In this document: one piece after another, positions 31,288 through 40,340 of the stretch | Position numbering within the stretch: the first letter of the stretch is position 1 | How the letters are laid out: each line of letters opens with the position of its first letter | Assembly (NCBI RefSeq): GCF_008639165.1 | Contig: NZ_CP029197.1 | Coordinates: forward strand, 3,658,001 to 3,722,000 | DNA: 64,000 nt | Direction: 5' to 3' | From: Streptomyces venezuelae ATCC 10712 | Lineage (GTDB): Bacteria; Actinomycetota; Actinomycetes; Streptomycetales; Streptomycetaceae | Notes under the pieces: model-generated | What the model saw: the letters and a program-made list of their open reading frames with translations, nothing else | What the model was told of the DNA's origin: nothing | Database searches by the model: none | Translations under genes and position numbers: made by a program

Positions 31288-32027
31288 TGTACCGGTTCCT
31301 GAGAACGCCCCGCTGGTGGGGGATCAACGTCTTCGTCCTGCTGGCGATCCCGTTCTGCGTGTTCATGGGGACCTGGCAGCTGGGCAAGTTCGAGGATCGT
31401 GTGGACTCCCACGAGGAGGCCGAGCGGCGGCCCGCCGCGAGCGCGACGGCGGTCGAGCCGCTGGACTCGCTGCTTCCGGTGGACAAGGAGACCTCGGGCC
31501 GGTCGGCCGAGGCGCGGGGCCGGTTCGGGGCGCAGTTCCTCGTCCCGGACCGCGAGCTGGACGGCCGGACCGGCAGCTATGTCCTGACGCTGCTGCGGAC
31601 GGACGGCGGCCGGTCGCTGCCGGTGGTCCGGGGCTGGCTCCCCACGGGCGCGAAGGCTCCCGCCCCGCCGGCCGGCGAGGTCACGGTGGTGGGTGCGCTC
31701 CAGGCCTCGGAGACGGCGGGCACGAAGGGCGTCCGCGCGGCCGGCGGGCTGCCCGAGGGGCAGCTGGGCATGATCAGCGCGGCGGCCCTGGTGAACGTCG
31801 TCACGGACGAGGTCTACGACGCGTGGATCACGCTCGCGGACTCCCCCGCGGGCCTCACGCCGGTCCCGGCGTCCGCCGCGGCGGGCACCGGCCTGGACGC
31901 CAAGGCCTTCCAGAACCTCGGCTACACCGCGGAGTGGTTCGTCTTCGCGGGCTTCGTCCTCTTCATGTGGTTCCGCCTGGTGCGCCGCGAGGCGGAAGCC
32001 TCCCGCGACGAGGCGCTGGGCCTGTAG
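31287..32027 (+). CDS. SURF1-family cytochrome oxidase assembly protein
   Basis: This 246-residue protein has one transmembrane helix at each end, at about residues 12-32 (INVFVLLAIPFCVFMGTWQLGKF) and 215-235 (EWFVFAGFVLFMWFRLV), with an extracellular domain between. This is the SURF1 topology, and TWQLGKFEDR and VRGWLPTG are family motifs. SURF1 helps insert haem a or copper into cytochrome c oxidase. GTG 31287 is chosen on the leaderless promoter; a TTG at 31269 would place the -10 inside the gene. Confidence 0.88.
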   Translation: MYRFLRTPRWWGINVFVLLAIPFCVFMGTWQLGKFEDRVDSHEEAERRPAASATAVEPLDSLLPVDKETSGRSAEARGRFGAQFLVPDRELDGRTGSYVLTLLRTDGGRSLPVVRGWLPTGAKAPAPPAGEVTVVGALQASETAGTKGVRAAGGLPEGQLGMISAAALVNVVTDEVYDAWITLADSPAGLTPVPASAAAGTGLDAKAFQNLGYTAEWFVFAGFVLFMWFRLVRREAEASRDEALGL

Positions 32028-32053
32028 CGGGGAGACCGCCGGGCCTGCGGGGC

Positions 32054-32100
32054 GGGGCCCCGGCCGCGCCCTGCCTCAGGCCGTGCCCGGCCGGGGCCCC
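32054..32100. terminator. Bidirectional terminator after SURF1
   Basis: GGGGCCCCGGCCG (32054-32066) pairs perfectly with CGGCCGGGGCCCC (32088-32100), loop 21 nt. It lies between convergent SURF1 and the anti-sigma-like gene. Confidence 0.85.
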
Positions 32101-32103
32101 CGT

Positions 32104-33270
32104 TCAGGAGCCGGCCAGGACTCCGGTGCGGTAGAGGGTGCCCGCGCAGGCGTTGGGGATGGTCGCCGAGGCCGACGGGCCGCCCGGCTCCGCGACGTGG
32201 CTGACCACGACGCTGCCGTCGGCAGTGCCGCCGTCCCTGCGCAGCAGCTGGGGTGCCGCGCCGGAGTCCGCGCCCGCTTCCGAGCCGCCCGGGACGGTGC
32301 CGCCGGTGCCCGTGGGGTCGGGGTTGCCCGTGCCGCCGGTCGGGGTCGGCGTCACCGGGGGCGTGGTCGGCGGGTCGCTCGTCGGGGTCGGCGTCGGGGT
32401 CGGGGTGGTCCCGGTGGTGGGGCAGGTGTCGCTCGGCACCCAGACGAACTTCACCTCGTAGGAGCCGTTCGGCTTCAGCACGAGCGCGGAGGACTCCTGC
32501 GAGGGGTCGGGGAGCCCGCTCCCGCCGTCGCCCGAGGTGTGCCGGATCACCGAGATCCGGGCCGGGTCGGCCGCGCCGCGGGCCTCGAAGCTGACGACCC
32601 CGCTGCCGTCCACGACGCAGTCGCGGCCGGAGACGTTGGCGATGCGGAAGGCGCCGTGCACCTTGCCCTCGCCGTCGGCGCCGCCGACGTGCGCGCCGCT
32701 GACGCCGAGCTGGCCGGCCTCGCACCGGGGTACGGAGCCGTCGCCGGCGCCCGCGGTCGCCCGGGGGCCGGTGCCGGAGATGCCGGGGCCGGGCCGCTGC
32801 GGCTTGCCCGCAGAGCCCTCGGCCGCGCCCTGGCTCGGGGCTCCGGTGTTCGCGGGGCCGTCGGGGCTCTGACCGCCTTCGATGCCGGTCTCGGTGCCGG
32901 TGCCGCCCTGGGCCTCCTCGCCGTGGCCGGCGTTCACCGGGTTGCCGGCGGCGGAGACACCGCCCGATGAGGCGACGTGCACGAAGGCGGGGACGGCGGT
33001 GCCGATGAGGACGGCCGCGGCGGCGGCGCCGACGACGGCCTGCCGCTTGCGGGCGCGCCGCGCGGGCACGGCGCGGCGCAGGTGCTCCAGGGAACCGTGG
33101 GAGGGTTCGAGACCGGAGACGGCGTTCTGGAAGAGGAGCCGCAGCGCGAGTTCGTCGTCGCCGTCGCCCTCGCCGGGGTTGGGCTCGATGTTCACCATGC
33201 GCTGTCCACTCAGGTCGTCACGTTCGTCTCGGGCGTCACCGTCGCCGTCCTTGCCGGGTGCCACGCTCAT
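32104..33270 (-). CDS. Membrane protein paired with sigma factor, putative anti-sigma factor
   Basis: This 388-residue protein has a cytoplasmic N-terminus of ~75 residues (DDELALRLLFQNAVSGLEPSH...) and one transmembrane helix at about 76-97. A long Gly/Pro/Thr-rich linker follows, then an extracellular domain with Cys residues (RCEAGQLGV, DCVVDGSG, SDTCPTT, NACAGT) and a PTPTPTPTSDPP stretch. The ATG at 33270 overlaps the sigma gene stop by four bases. That coupling and topology suggest a transmembrane anti-sigma factor, although no zinc-binding ZAS motif is visible. Confidence 0.72.
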   Translation of the reverse strand: MSVAPGKDGDGDARDERDDLSGQRMVNIEPNPGEGDGDDELALRLLFQNAVSGLEPSHGSLEHLRRAVPARRARKRQAVVGAAAAAVLIGTAVPAFVHVASSGGVSAAGNPVNAGHGEEAQGGTGTETGIEGGQSPDGPANTGAPSQGAAEGSAGKPQRPGPGISGTGPRATAGAGDGSVPRCEAGQLGVSGAHVGGADGEGKVHGAFRIANVSGRDCVVDGSGVVSFEARGAADPARISVIRHTSGDGGSGLPDPSQESSALVLKPNGSYEVKFVWVPSDTCPTTGTTPTPTPTPTSDPPTTPPVTPTPTGGTGNPDPTGTGGTVPGGSEAGADSGAAPQLLRRDGGTADGSVVVSHVAEPGGPSASATIPNACAGTLYRTGVLAGS

Positions 33271-34067
33271 GACGTCGCTCCCATGGCGACGCGCAGCGCC
33301 GCGATGCCCCGCGAACCGTACGCCTTCACCGAGCCCAGGGATATGCCGAGCGCCTCGGCGACCTGGACCTCGGTCATGTCGGAGAAGTACCGCAGGGCGA
33401 GCACCTCGCGCTGGCGGCGCTGGAGTCCGCGCATCGCCTTGATGAGGTCCTCGCGCTCCAGCTGGTCGTACGCGCCCTCCTCGGCGCTTGCCATGTCCGG
33501 CATCGGCTTGGACAGCAGCTTGAGGCCGAGGATGCGGCGGCGCAGCGCGGACCGGGAGAGGTTCACGACGGTCTGGCGCAGGTAGGCGAGCGTCTTCTCG
33601 GGCTCGCGCACCCGCTTGCGGGCCGAGTGGACGCGGATGAACGCCTCCTGGACGACGTCCTCGCAGGAGGCCGTGTCGTCGAGGAGCAGGGCGGCGAGAC
33701 CGAGCAGCGACCGGTAGTGGGCGCGGTAGGTCTCGGTCAGGTGGTCGACGGTGGTCCCGGCGGCCGTGGCGCCTTCGGCGCTCGTCCGGGGCGACGGGAT
33801 GCCGTCGACGGCGCTCGCGCGCGATCCGGTGGGCACGGGGGCGATCACCGGCATGCCGCCGAGGCCGCGCGGTCGCCGGTAGGCGGCGACGGCGGGACCG
33901 CGGACGGTGCCGGCGGCCGGCCCGCGCGGGGGAACGACCGCTGATCCACGGACGGGGACGACCGCTGCCGCGCGTACGGGGACGACGCCGACGCTCCGCA
34001 CGGGGAGCACCGCCGTGCCCGCGCCGCGGTGCGGAGCGATGGTCGCGATGTCGAGTACCTCTGCCAC
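33267..34067 (-). CDS. SigE-type (ECF, group 4) RNA polymerase sigma factor with N-terminal extension
   Basis: Of 266 residues the first ~90 are unusual: repeated V-V-P-V-R and A-V-V-P-P-R-G units. Region 2 follows (HLTETYRAHYRSLLGLAALL, EDVVQEAFIRVHSARKRV), and then region 4 (LQRRQREVLALRYFSDMTEVQVAEAL and the helix ISLGSVKAYGSRGIAAL). GC bias stays high in the extension, so it is probably translated. GTG 34067 is a guess; ATG 33854 is the alternative and would remove the repeats. It is followed by the putative anti-sigma gene. In S. coelicolor an ECF gene (SCO3613) sits in the same place beside asd. Confidence 0.85.
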   Translation of the reverse strand: MAEVLDIATIAPHRGAGTAVLPVRSVGVVPVRAAAVVPVRGSAVVPPRGPAAGTVRGPAVAAYRRPRGLGGMPVIAPVPTGSRASAVDGIPSPRTSAEGATAAGTTVDHLTETYRAHYRSLLGLAALLLDDTASCEDVVQEAFIRVHSARKRVREPEKTLAYLRQTVVNLSRSALRRRILGLKLLSKPMPDMASAEEGAYDQLEREDLIKAMRGLQRRQREVLALRYFSDMTEVQVAEALGISLGSVKAYGSRGIAALRVAMGATS

Positions 34068-34329
34068 GCATGTTGGACACGCTTCCCCCCGGCAGGGTTG
34101 TACGCGTGCGTCACCCTTTTCGACGGTGAGTTGTTCGTCCTCATGCGTAACCGTTCTCCCCCGATGCCCCGCTTCACAGCGTGCTCCGCGCCACACTTGG
34201 TGAGTGCACGCTGAGACGCCCTCCACCCAACTACTGGTTGCAGTAAGGGGGAAGAGCATCGTCGACCACGGCATCACCGCAGTTCAAGAGGTATCTGACG
34301 CCTATTTGCTCACAGGTCGTTCACAGATC

Positions 34330-35427
34330 CTACAAAGTTGCGACAACCGATTCCGCGATCTGCAGCGCGTTGAGGGCCGCGCCCTTGCGGAGGTTGTCGG
34401 CGCAGACGAAGAAATCGAGCGCGCGCTCGTCGTCCATGGAGCGCCTGACCCGGCCGACCCAGGCGGGATCGGTGCCGACGACGTCGGCGGGGGTGGGGAA
34501 GTCGCCCGCGGCGGGATCGTCGTACAGCACGACGCCCGGTGAGGTGGCGAGGATCTCGTGTGCCCGGTCCAGCGGGACGGGGCGCTCGAAGCGGGCGTGC
34601 ACGGAGACGGAGTGTCCGGTGACGACGGGCACGCGGACACAGGTGGCGGCGACCCGCAGGGCGGGCAGCGCGAGGATCCGCCGGGTCTCGTCCCGTACGC
34701 GCTCCTCCTCCGAGGAGGCCCCGTCGGCGCCGGGCGTGCCCGACCAGGGCAGGACGTTGAGCGCGAGGGGTCCGGGGAAGGGGCCGGTGTTCTCGCCGAC
34801 GGCCCGGCGTACGTCTCCGGGGTGGGTGCCCAGGTCGTCGTGGCCGGCGACCAGGCCGAGCTGCGCGCGGAGCGCCTCGGCCCCGTCCTGGCCCGCGCCG
34901 GCTCCGCTGGCGGCCTGCTGGGCGGTGACGACCAGTTCGTCGAGGCCGAACTCGGCGTGCAGGGAGCCCACGGCGACGATCAGGGCGAGGGTGGTGCAGC
35001 CGGGGCTCGCGACGATGCCCCGGGGGCGTACGCGCGCGGCGTGGGCGTTGGTCTCGGGGACGACGAGGGGGACGTCGGGGTCCGCCCGGAAGGCGGCGGA
35101 GGTGTCGACGACGACGGCGCCCTTGGTGGCGGCGATCGGCGCCCAGCGGGCGGCGACCTCGTCCGGCACCAGGAAGAGCGCCACGTCGACGCCTTCCAGG
35201 GCCTCCTCGCTCAGCGCGAGGATCTCGCACTCCTCCCCGCGCACGGAGGCCGTGCGGCTCCCCCCGGCTCTCGTGGCGTCGAGAGCAGGGGGGAGGCCGG
35301 ACGGGCGCGGGGAGGCGAGCAGGCGTATCTCGCCCCAGACGTCCGCGTGGTGCGTGAGCATCTGGAGCATCACCGAGCCGACGGCTCCGGTCGCACCGAC
35401 GACCGCGAGCGTCGGCTTCGGCGTCAT
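34330..35427 (-). CDS. asd: Aspartate-semialdehyde dehydrogenase
   Basis: This 365-residue enzyme reduces aspartyl phosphate to aspartate semialdehyde with NADPH, the second step of lysine, threonine, methionine and diaminopimelate synthesis. The dinucleotide-binding [16 protein letters not shown] is at the N-terminus, the catalytic Cys lies in [10 protein letters not shown], and the general base His is in [15 protein letters not shown] Gly/Ser-rich insertion ([11 protein letters not shown]) is located before that. ATG 35427 overlaps the lysC stop codon by four bases, so asd is coupled to lysC. Confidence 0.95.
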   Translation of the reverse strand: MTPKPTLAVVGATGAVGSVMLQMLTHHADVWGEIRLLASPRPSGLPPALDATRAGGSRTASVRGEECEILALSEEALEGVDVALFLVPDEVAARWAPIAATKGAVVVDTSAAFRADPDVPLVVPETNAHAARVRPRGIVASPGCTTLALIVAVGSLHAEFGLDELVVTAQQAASGAGAGQDGAEALRAQLGLVAGHDDLGTHPGDVRRAVGENTGPFPGPLALNVLPWSGTPGADGASSEEERVRDETRRILALPALRVAATCVRVPVVTGHSVSVHARFERPVPLDRAHEILATSPGVVLYDDPAAGDFPTPADVVGTDPAWVGRVRRSMDDERALDFFVCADNLRKGAALNALQIAESVVATL

Positions 35428-36704
35428 CGGCCGGTGCCTCCGTAGACGACGGCCTCGTCCGAGTCGCTGTCCAGGCCGAAGGCGCTGTGGACGGCGCGCA
35501 CGGCCTCGTTGACGTCGTCGGCGCGGGTGACGACCGAGATGCGGATCTCGGAGGTGGAGATGAGCTCGATGTTCACGCCCGCGTCGGAGAGCGCGCGGAA
35601 GAAGTCCGCGGTGACGCCGGGGTTGGTCTTCATCCCGGCGCCGACCAGGGAGATCTTGCCGATCTGGTCGTCGTAGCGCAGCGAGTCGAAGCCGATCGCG
35701 GTCTTCGCCTTCTCCAGGGCGTCGATGGCCTTGCGGCCCTCGGCCTTGGGGAGGGTGAAGGAGATGTCCGTGAGGCCGGTGGACGCCGCGGACACGTTCT
35801 GCACGATCATGTCGATGTTGATCTCGGCGTCGGCGACGGCACGGAAGATGGCCGCGGCCTCGCCGGGCTTGTCAGGCACGCCGACGACGGTGATCTTCGC
35901 CTCCGAGGTGTCGTGGGCGACACCCGAGATGATGGCCTGCTCCACCTTCTGGTCCTTTGCGTCGGAGAGCGGTTCGTTGCTGACCCAGGTGCCCTGCAGT
36001 CCGGAGAAGGACGAGCGGACGTGGATCGGGATGTTGTATCGGCGTGCGTACTCGACGCACCGGTGCAGCAGCACCTTGGAGCCGGAGGCGGCGAGCTCCA
36101 GCATGTCCTCGAAGGAGATCCAGTCGATCTTCTTCGCCTTCTTCACCACGCGCGGGTCGGCCGTGAACACGCCGTCGACGTCGGTGTAGATCTCGCAGAC
36201 CTCGGCGTCGAGGGCCGCGGCCAGCGCGACGGCCGTGGTGTCGGACCCGCCGCGGCCGAGCGTGGTGATGTCCTTCTTGTCCTGGCTGACGCCCTGGAAC
36301 CCGGCGACGATGGCGATGTTGCCCTCGTCGAGGGCGGTGCGGATGCGGCCCGGCGTGACATCGATGATGCGCGCCTTGTTGTGGACCGAGTCGGTGATGA
36401 CACCGGCCTGGCTGCCCGTGAAGGACTGGGCCTCGTGGCCCAGGTTTTTGATCGCCATGGCCAGCAGGGCCATGGAGATCCGCTCCCCCGCGGTCAGCAG
36501 CATGTCGAACTCACGCCCGGCAGGGATCGGGGATACCTGCTCGGCGAGATCGATCAGCTCGTCCGTCGTGTCGCCCATCGCGGAAACCACGACGACCACC
36601 TGGTGGCCGTTCTTCTTGGCGTCCACGATCCGCTTGGCGACGCGCTTGATGCCTTCGGCATCGGCAACGGAGGAGCCTCCGTACTTCTGCACGACAAGGC
36701 CCAC
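35424..36704 (-). CDS. lysC: Aspartate kinase
   Basis: This 426-residue enzyme phosphorylates aspartate. The N-terminal kinase domain begins [16 protein letters not shown] and has the FTGSQAGV and GRGGSDTTA nucleotide-binding segments. Two ACT domains (~265-426) bind lysine/threonine for feedback control. GTG 36704 is supported by GAGGAG five bases upstream. An internal GTG at 35945 (VEQAIISGV) sits where the separate beta subunit starts in Corynebacterium, so an alpha2beta2 enzyme from one gene is likely. A leader hairpin and -10 TAAACT lie upstream at 36726-36756. Confidence 0.96.
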   Translation of the reverse strand: MGLVVQKYGGSSVADAEGIKRVAKRIVDAKKNGHQVVVVVSAMGDTTDELIDLAEQVSPIPAGREFDMLLTAGERISMALLAMAIKNLGHEAQSFTGSQAGVITDSVHNKARIIDVTPGRIRTALDEGNIAIVAGFQGVSQDKKDITTLGRGGSDTTAVALAAALDAEVCEIYTDVDGVFTADPRVVKKAKKIDWISFEDMLELAASGSKVLLHRCVEYARRYNIPIHVRSSFSGLQGTWVSNEPLSDAKDQKVEQAIISGVAHDTSEAKITVVGVPDKPGEAAAIFRAVADAEINIDMIVQNVSAASTGLTDISFTLPKAEGRKAIDALEKAKTAIGFDSLRYDDQIGKISLVGAGMKTNPGVTADFFRALSDAGVNIELISTSEIRISVVTRADDVNEAVRAVHSAFGLDSDSDEAVVYGGTGR

Positions 36705-36725
36705 GTGCGCTCCTCGCTCGGTGTG

Positions 36726-36756
36726 TGCCGCAGTCATTACTGCGGTCGGCTCAGTT
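36726..36756 (-). promoter_or_regulatory. lysC promoter (-10 TAAACT) and leader hairpin
   Basis: TAAACT (36756-36751 on the minus strand) lies 47 bp before the start. CCGCAGT-CATT-ACTGCGG (36726-36743) forms a 7-bp stem in the first bases of the leader. Confidence 0.5.
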
Positions 36757-36918
36757 TAACGAGCGGCCCGGAATCACCGACCGCATATCGCATCCTGAGA
36801 TGTCCCGCTCAGGAAGTGATCACGTCGGAGTGACCCGGACCGCCCGTGGGGAACTGCCTGCCCGGGACTGCGGACGGCACGCGAGAAGGAGCCGAGGTGT
36901 GCGCGGGCTCACACCCCG

Positions 36919-37578
36919 CTACAGGCGCTCGCGCATGCCCAGGGGGGCGCCGATCTCCTCGGCCATCACGCGGCCCGCCTCCTCCGCGAGGTCGTCCTCG
37001 GTGAGGTCCTCGTCCGTGTCGAGGCCGTCGAGGGCCGCGAGGGGCTGGTCGAGGCGGACGTGGGCGACGAGGGACTGGAGGGCGCGGAGGGTGGCGGAGG
37101 CGGTGGGGCCCCAGTTGGAGAAGTACGAGAACTGCCACCACCACAGGGCTTCGCTGGTGCGGCCCGCGCGGTAGTGGGCCAGGCCGTGGCGGAGGTCGGC
37201 GACGATGTCGGCGAGGTTGTCGGAGATCCGGGCCGGGATCGGGGCCTTGCGCGGCTCGTAGGGGTCGAAGACCTCGGAGAAGACGTCGACCGGGTCGAGG
37301 AGTGCCGCGAACCTCTCGCGCAGGTCGTCCACGTCCGGCTCGGGGCCCGTGTCGGTCTCGTAGCGCTCGTCGGGGACGATGTCCTCGTGCGCGCCGAGCC
37401 GGCCGCCGGCCAGGAGCAGCTGCGAGATCTCCAGGAGCAGGAAGGGCACCGCGCTGTCCGGCTCGTCGCCCTTGGCGACCTCGGTGGTGGCGACGATGAA
37501 GCTCTCGATGGAGTCGGCGATCTGGACGGCGAAGTCGTCCGGGTTCTGGGTGATCGCGTGCAGCGTGGGGTCAGACAT
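36919..37578 (-). CDS. DUF5063 family protein
   Basis: This 219-residue cytoplasmic protein of unknown function has FAVQIADSIESFIVATTEVA near the start, DVFSEVFDPYEPRK in the middle and ALWWWQFSYFSNWGPTASATLRAL, the family hallmark. The C-terminal tail is acidic. ATG 37578 has GGGAGG seven bases upstream. The gene follows recR by 35 bp and precedes lysC, an arrangement widely kept in actinobacteria that suggests cotranscription with recombination genes rather than a role in lysine synthesis. Confidence 0.82.
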   Translation of the reverse strand: MSDPTLHAITQNPDDFAVQIADSIESFIVATTEVAKGDEPDSAVPFLLLEISQLLLAGGRLGAHEDIVPDERYETDTGPEPDVDDLRERFAALLDPVDVFSEVFDPYEPRKAPIPARISDNLADIVADLRHGLAHYRAGRTSEALWWWQFSYFSNWGPTASATLRALQSLVAHVRLDQPLAALDGLDTDEDLTEDDLAEEAGRVMAEEIGAPLGMRERL

Positions 37579-37613
37579 GGAGGAGCCTCCCTGAGAGCGC
37601 GCCGGCCCGGTCG

Positions 37614-38213
37614 TCATACATCTAGCAGCCTCCGTCCCTCGAAGGCACGGCCCAGGGTCACTTCGTCGGCGTACTCGAGGTCGCCGCCGACCGGGAGCCC
37701 GCTGGCGAGCCGGGTCACCTTCAGTCCCATGGGCTTGATCATCCGCGCCAGGTACGTCGCGGTGGCCTCGCCCTCCAGGTTCGGATCGGTCGCGAGGATC
37801 AGTTCGGTGACCGTGCCGTCGGCGAGCCGCGCGAGCAGTTCGCGGATGCGCAGGTCGTCCGGGCCGACGCCTTCGATGGGGCTGATCGCGCCGCCGAGGA
37901 CGTGGTACCGCCCCCGGAACTCGCGGGTCCGCTCGATCGCGACGACGTCCTTGGGTTCCTCGACCACACAGATGACGGTCAGGTCGCGGCGCGGGTCGCG
38001 GCAGATGTTGCACTGCTCCTGCTGGGCGACGTTGCCGCAGACCGCGCAGAACCTGACCTTCTCCTTGACCTCCAGGAGGGCGTGCGCGAGACGGCGGACG
38101 TCCGTGGGCTCGGCCTGGAGGATGTGGAAGGCGATCCGCTGCGCGCTCTTGGGACCGACGCCGGGCAGCCTGCCCAGTTCGTCGATGAGGTCCTGAACCA
38201 CGCCTTCGTACAC
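37614..38213 (-). CDS. recR: Recombination protein RecR
   Basis: This 199-residue DNA-repair protein acts with RecF and RecO to load RecA at gaps. It has an N-terminal helix-hairpin-helix ([18 protein letters not shown]) and a zinc finger with four Cys (CAVCGN...CNICRD). A Toprim domain follows, beginning [16 protein letters not shown] and containing [22 protein letters not shown] 38213 gives the standard MYEGVVQDL start and has GAAGGG upstream; the frame continues upstream only by chance. Confidence 0.95.
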   Translation of the reverse strand: MYEGVVQDLIDELGRLPGVGPKSAQRIAFHILQAEPTDVRRLAHALLEVKEKVRFCAVCGNVAQQEQCNICRDPRRDLTVICVVEEPKDVVAIERTREFRGRYHVLGGAISPIEGVGPDDLRIRELLARLADGTVTELILATDPNLEGEATATYLARMIKPMGLKVTRLASGLPVGGDLEYADEVTLGRAFEGRRLLDV

Positions 38214-38285
38214 GGAACGCCCTTCCAAGGGAGTGCTTGATTCTTACGGTAGTGGCTTAAAGCGAGGCTAAGAAGCCCACGGGAG

Positions 38286-38307
38286 GTGGGGGCCGGAAGC
38301 CCCCGCC
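38286..38307 (-). terminator. Hairpin between ybaB and recR
   Basis: A GGGGGC stem pairs with GCCCCC around CGGAA. It may separate ybaB from recR or act as a weak attenuator, since the two genes are usually coexpressed. Confidence 0.45.
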
Positions 38308-38317
38308 CCGGAGCGGC

Positions 38318-38653
38318 TCAGAAGCCGAGGCCCGGCATGCCGCCCATGCCCTGGGCCAGCGGGCCGAGCTTGGCCTGCTGGAGCTGCTGGGCGTTGTCGT
38401 TGGCGGCCTGGACGGCGGCGACGATCAGGTCGGCCAGCGTCTCGGTGTCCTCGGGGTCGACCGCCTTGGGGTCGATGACCAGGCCGCGCAGCTCGCCGGA
38501 GCCGGTCACGGTCGCCTTGACCAGGCCGCCGCCCGCCTGTCCGTCGACCTCGGTCGCGGCCAGCTCCTGCTGGGCGCGGGCGAGGTCCTGCTGCATCTTC
38601 TGGGCCTGCTGGAGAAGCTGCTGCATGTTGGGCTGACCACCACCGGGAATCAC
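38318..38653 (-). CDS. YbaB/EbfC nucleoid-associated protein
   Basis: This 111-residue protein begins [20 protein letters not shown], has a Gln-rich coiled helix, the strand pair [18 protein letters not shown] and a C-terminal helix ending MGGMPGLGF. EbfC-type proteins bind DNA as dimers and are nearly always upstream of recR. GTG 38653 has GGAG five bases upstream; GTG 38659 would overlap that site. Confidence 0.92.
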   Translation of the reverse strand: MIPGGGQPNMQQLLQQAQKMQQDLARAQQELAATEVDGQAGGGLVKATVTGSGELRGLVIDPKAVDPEDTETLADLIVAAVQAANDNAQQLQQAKLGPLAQGMGGMPGLGF

Positions 38654-38903
38654 GGTCACTCCTGAGGTTCGGTACGTCCGTATGTCGGTACGCCGAGCCT
38701 ACGTGGTCCCTGCCCGCCCTGCCTCCATCACTCGTTCGAGTGAGAAACTGCGGGCTCCTCTACCTGATCAACACCCCCTTGTGGGCGGAAATCCCGGGAT
38801 TCCGGGCCCGCCGCCCACCATTCGGCGGTAGGAAGGGCAGGCACCACGTGCACCGCACGTCACAGAAGGACACGAGCACTGAGCTGAACAGAGGAGTCCC
38901 CCG

Positions 38904-39626
38904 GTGAGCCAGCAGCCGGAGATGCAGCCACCGGGACCCCCCGGGGGAGACGTTCACCGCGATCTGACCGGTACGCCGTTCCCCCTGGGCGACTGGGGGG
39001 AGCCCGCGGAACGGCTCGACGAGCTGTACCGGTGGGTGGAGTCCAACGCCCTGCGGACCGCCGAGTGGTACCTCTCCGACCGCGTCTGGAAGCGCCGCTG
39101 CGCCCGGGTCCTGCGGCTCGGCACGGCCGTCGGGGTGATCGCGGGTGCCGCGCTGCCGCTGCTCGACCTGACGGGCGTGGCCGAGGGCACGGCAGGCTGG
39201 GGCTATCTCTCGCTGCTGCTCGGGGCCGCCTGCATGGCCTGCGACCGGTACTTCGGGCTGACGTCCGGCTGGATAAGGGACGTGGCGACGGCCCAGGCCG
39301 TGCAGCGGCGTCTTCAGGCCCTGCAGTTCGACTGGGCCTCGGAGAGCGTCCGGGAGGTCCTGGGACCCACGGAGGGCACCGCGAGCGAGGCCGCGGAGCG
39401 GTGTCTGGGTGTGCTGCGCCGTTTCTCGGAGGACGTGACGGAGCTCGTACGGGCGGAGACCGCGGACTGGATGGTCGAGTTCCGCTCGGGTCCGGCGCCG
39501 CTGGCGCTCCAGTCGGTGGGCGTGGTGCCCGCGCGGGCCGAGAGCTCCCATCCGTCGGGCCGTTTCCCGCTGCCGCCCGGCACCCGGCCGAACATGCCGC
39601 GTCAGCGGCCCCCGGAGGCCCGCTGA
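38904..39626 (+). CDS. SLATT-domain two-helix membrane protein
   Basis: This 240-residue protein has a polar N-terminus, a helix (LYRWVESNALRTAEWYLSDRVWKRRCARVLRLG), two close transmembrane helices at about residues 70-88 and 93-110, and a long cytoplasmic helical tail. This is the SLATT pattern. SLATT proteins were predicted to form pores triggered by nucleotide second messengers or conflict systems. No CD-NTase, TIR or nuclease gene is adjacent, so a defence role is not supported here. GTG 38904 has GAGGAG upstream. Confidence 0.75.
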   Translation: MSQQPEMQPPGPPGGDVHRDLTGTPFPLGDWGEPAERLDELYRWVESNALRTAEWYLSDRVWKRRCARVLRLGTAVGVIAGAALPLLDLTGVAEGTAGWGYLSLLLGAACMACDRYFGLTSGWIRDVATAQAVQRRLQALQFDWASESVREVLGPTEGTASEAAERCLGVLRRFSEDVTELVRAETADWMVEFRSGPAPLALQSVGVVPARAESSHPSGRFPLPPGTRPNMPRQRPPEAR

Positions 39627-39639
39627 CGCGGGCCTCCGG
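39612..39639. terminator. Terminator overlapping the SLATT gene stop codon
   Basis: CCGGAGGCCCGC pairs with GCGGGCCTCCGG (12 bp). The 4-base loop is TGAC and contains the TGA stop. Confidence 0.85.
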
Positions 39640-39672
39640 CGGAAGGGCCCCGGGGAAGCCCCGCGGACGTCG

Positions 39673-40323
39673 TCAGCTCAGGATGATCATCGAGCCCTGG
39701 GCCAGGCTCCGGGTCGCCGCGGCGTGCAGCCCGAGCCACACGTGCCGCTCGCGCGCGAAGGGGCCGCCGTCGAGCGGGGCCGGTACGGCCGGCTCCTCCA
39801 GGGACGTCGGCCGCTCCGGCGGTACGGGGGCGGCCGGCGGGTTCGCCGGGTCGATGCCGATCGAGGGCGCCACGTACTCCAGCTCGCGCAGCAGCCCGTA
39901 CGAGGAGCCGAGCGGCCCGCCGCCCTCCAGGAGCTCGTCGCTGGCGAGCGGCACCGGGAAGTCGACCGGCACGTAGGCGCCGGCGTGGTCGTAGTGCCAG
40001 ACGAGGTGCGACTGTTGGGCGGTCGCCTCGAACATCTCCAGGAGCTGTTCGTAGTCCCCGCCGAGCTCGCCGACCGGTTCGACCGGCAGTCCGCACATCT
40101 GGAGCAGGTAGGCGCGGCGCAGGAAGTGCAGGGCCTCGTAGTCGAAGCCGGCGATGGGGGCGACGTCTCCGGACAGACCCGGCATGTACGCGTAGACGGG
40201 CACCGTCGGCAGGCCGGAGGCGGTGAGCACGGCGTCGTACGCGGCGATCTCTTCGGCGAAGGGGTTGTCGGGGCTGTGGCACAGCACGTCGACGAGGGGG
40301 ACCAGCCACAGGTCACAGGCCAA
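39673..40323 (-). CDS. Conserved hypothetical protein, 216 residues
   Basis: The protein begins MACDLWLVPLVDVLCHSPDNPF and contains GFDYEALHFLRRAYLLQMCGLPVEPVG and HLVWHYDHAGAYVPVDFPVPL. It is predicted soluble with mixed alpha/beta structure. I do not recognise a named family. It begins 17 bp after the GntR stop. TTG 40323 has GGAGAG about ten bases upstream, overlapping the GntR stop region, so translational coupling to gntR is plausible. No clear ATG or GTG alternative preserves the N-terminus. Confidence 0.72.
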   Translation of the reverse strand: MACDLWLVPLVDVLCHSPDNPFAEEIAAYDAVLTASGLPTVPVYAYMPGLSGDVAPIAGFDYEALHFLRRAYLLQMCGLPVEPVGELGGDYEQLLEMFEATAQQSHLVWHYDHAGAYVPVDFPVPLASDELLEGGGPLGSSYGLLRELEYVAPSIGIDPANPPAAPVPPERPTSLEEPAVPAPLDGGPFARERHVWLGLHAAATRSLAQGSMIILS

Positions 40324-40340
40324 GGGAGGCTCGCTCTCCG

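Noticed and set aside
38904-40323. SLATT protein plus adjacent 216-residue gene as a defence system
   Set aside because: They are convergent and separated by a terminator, and the second gene is linked to gntR instead. No nuclease, cyclase or TIR domain was seen.
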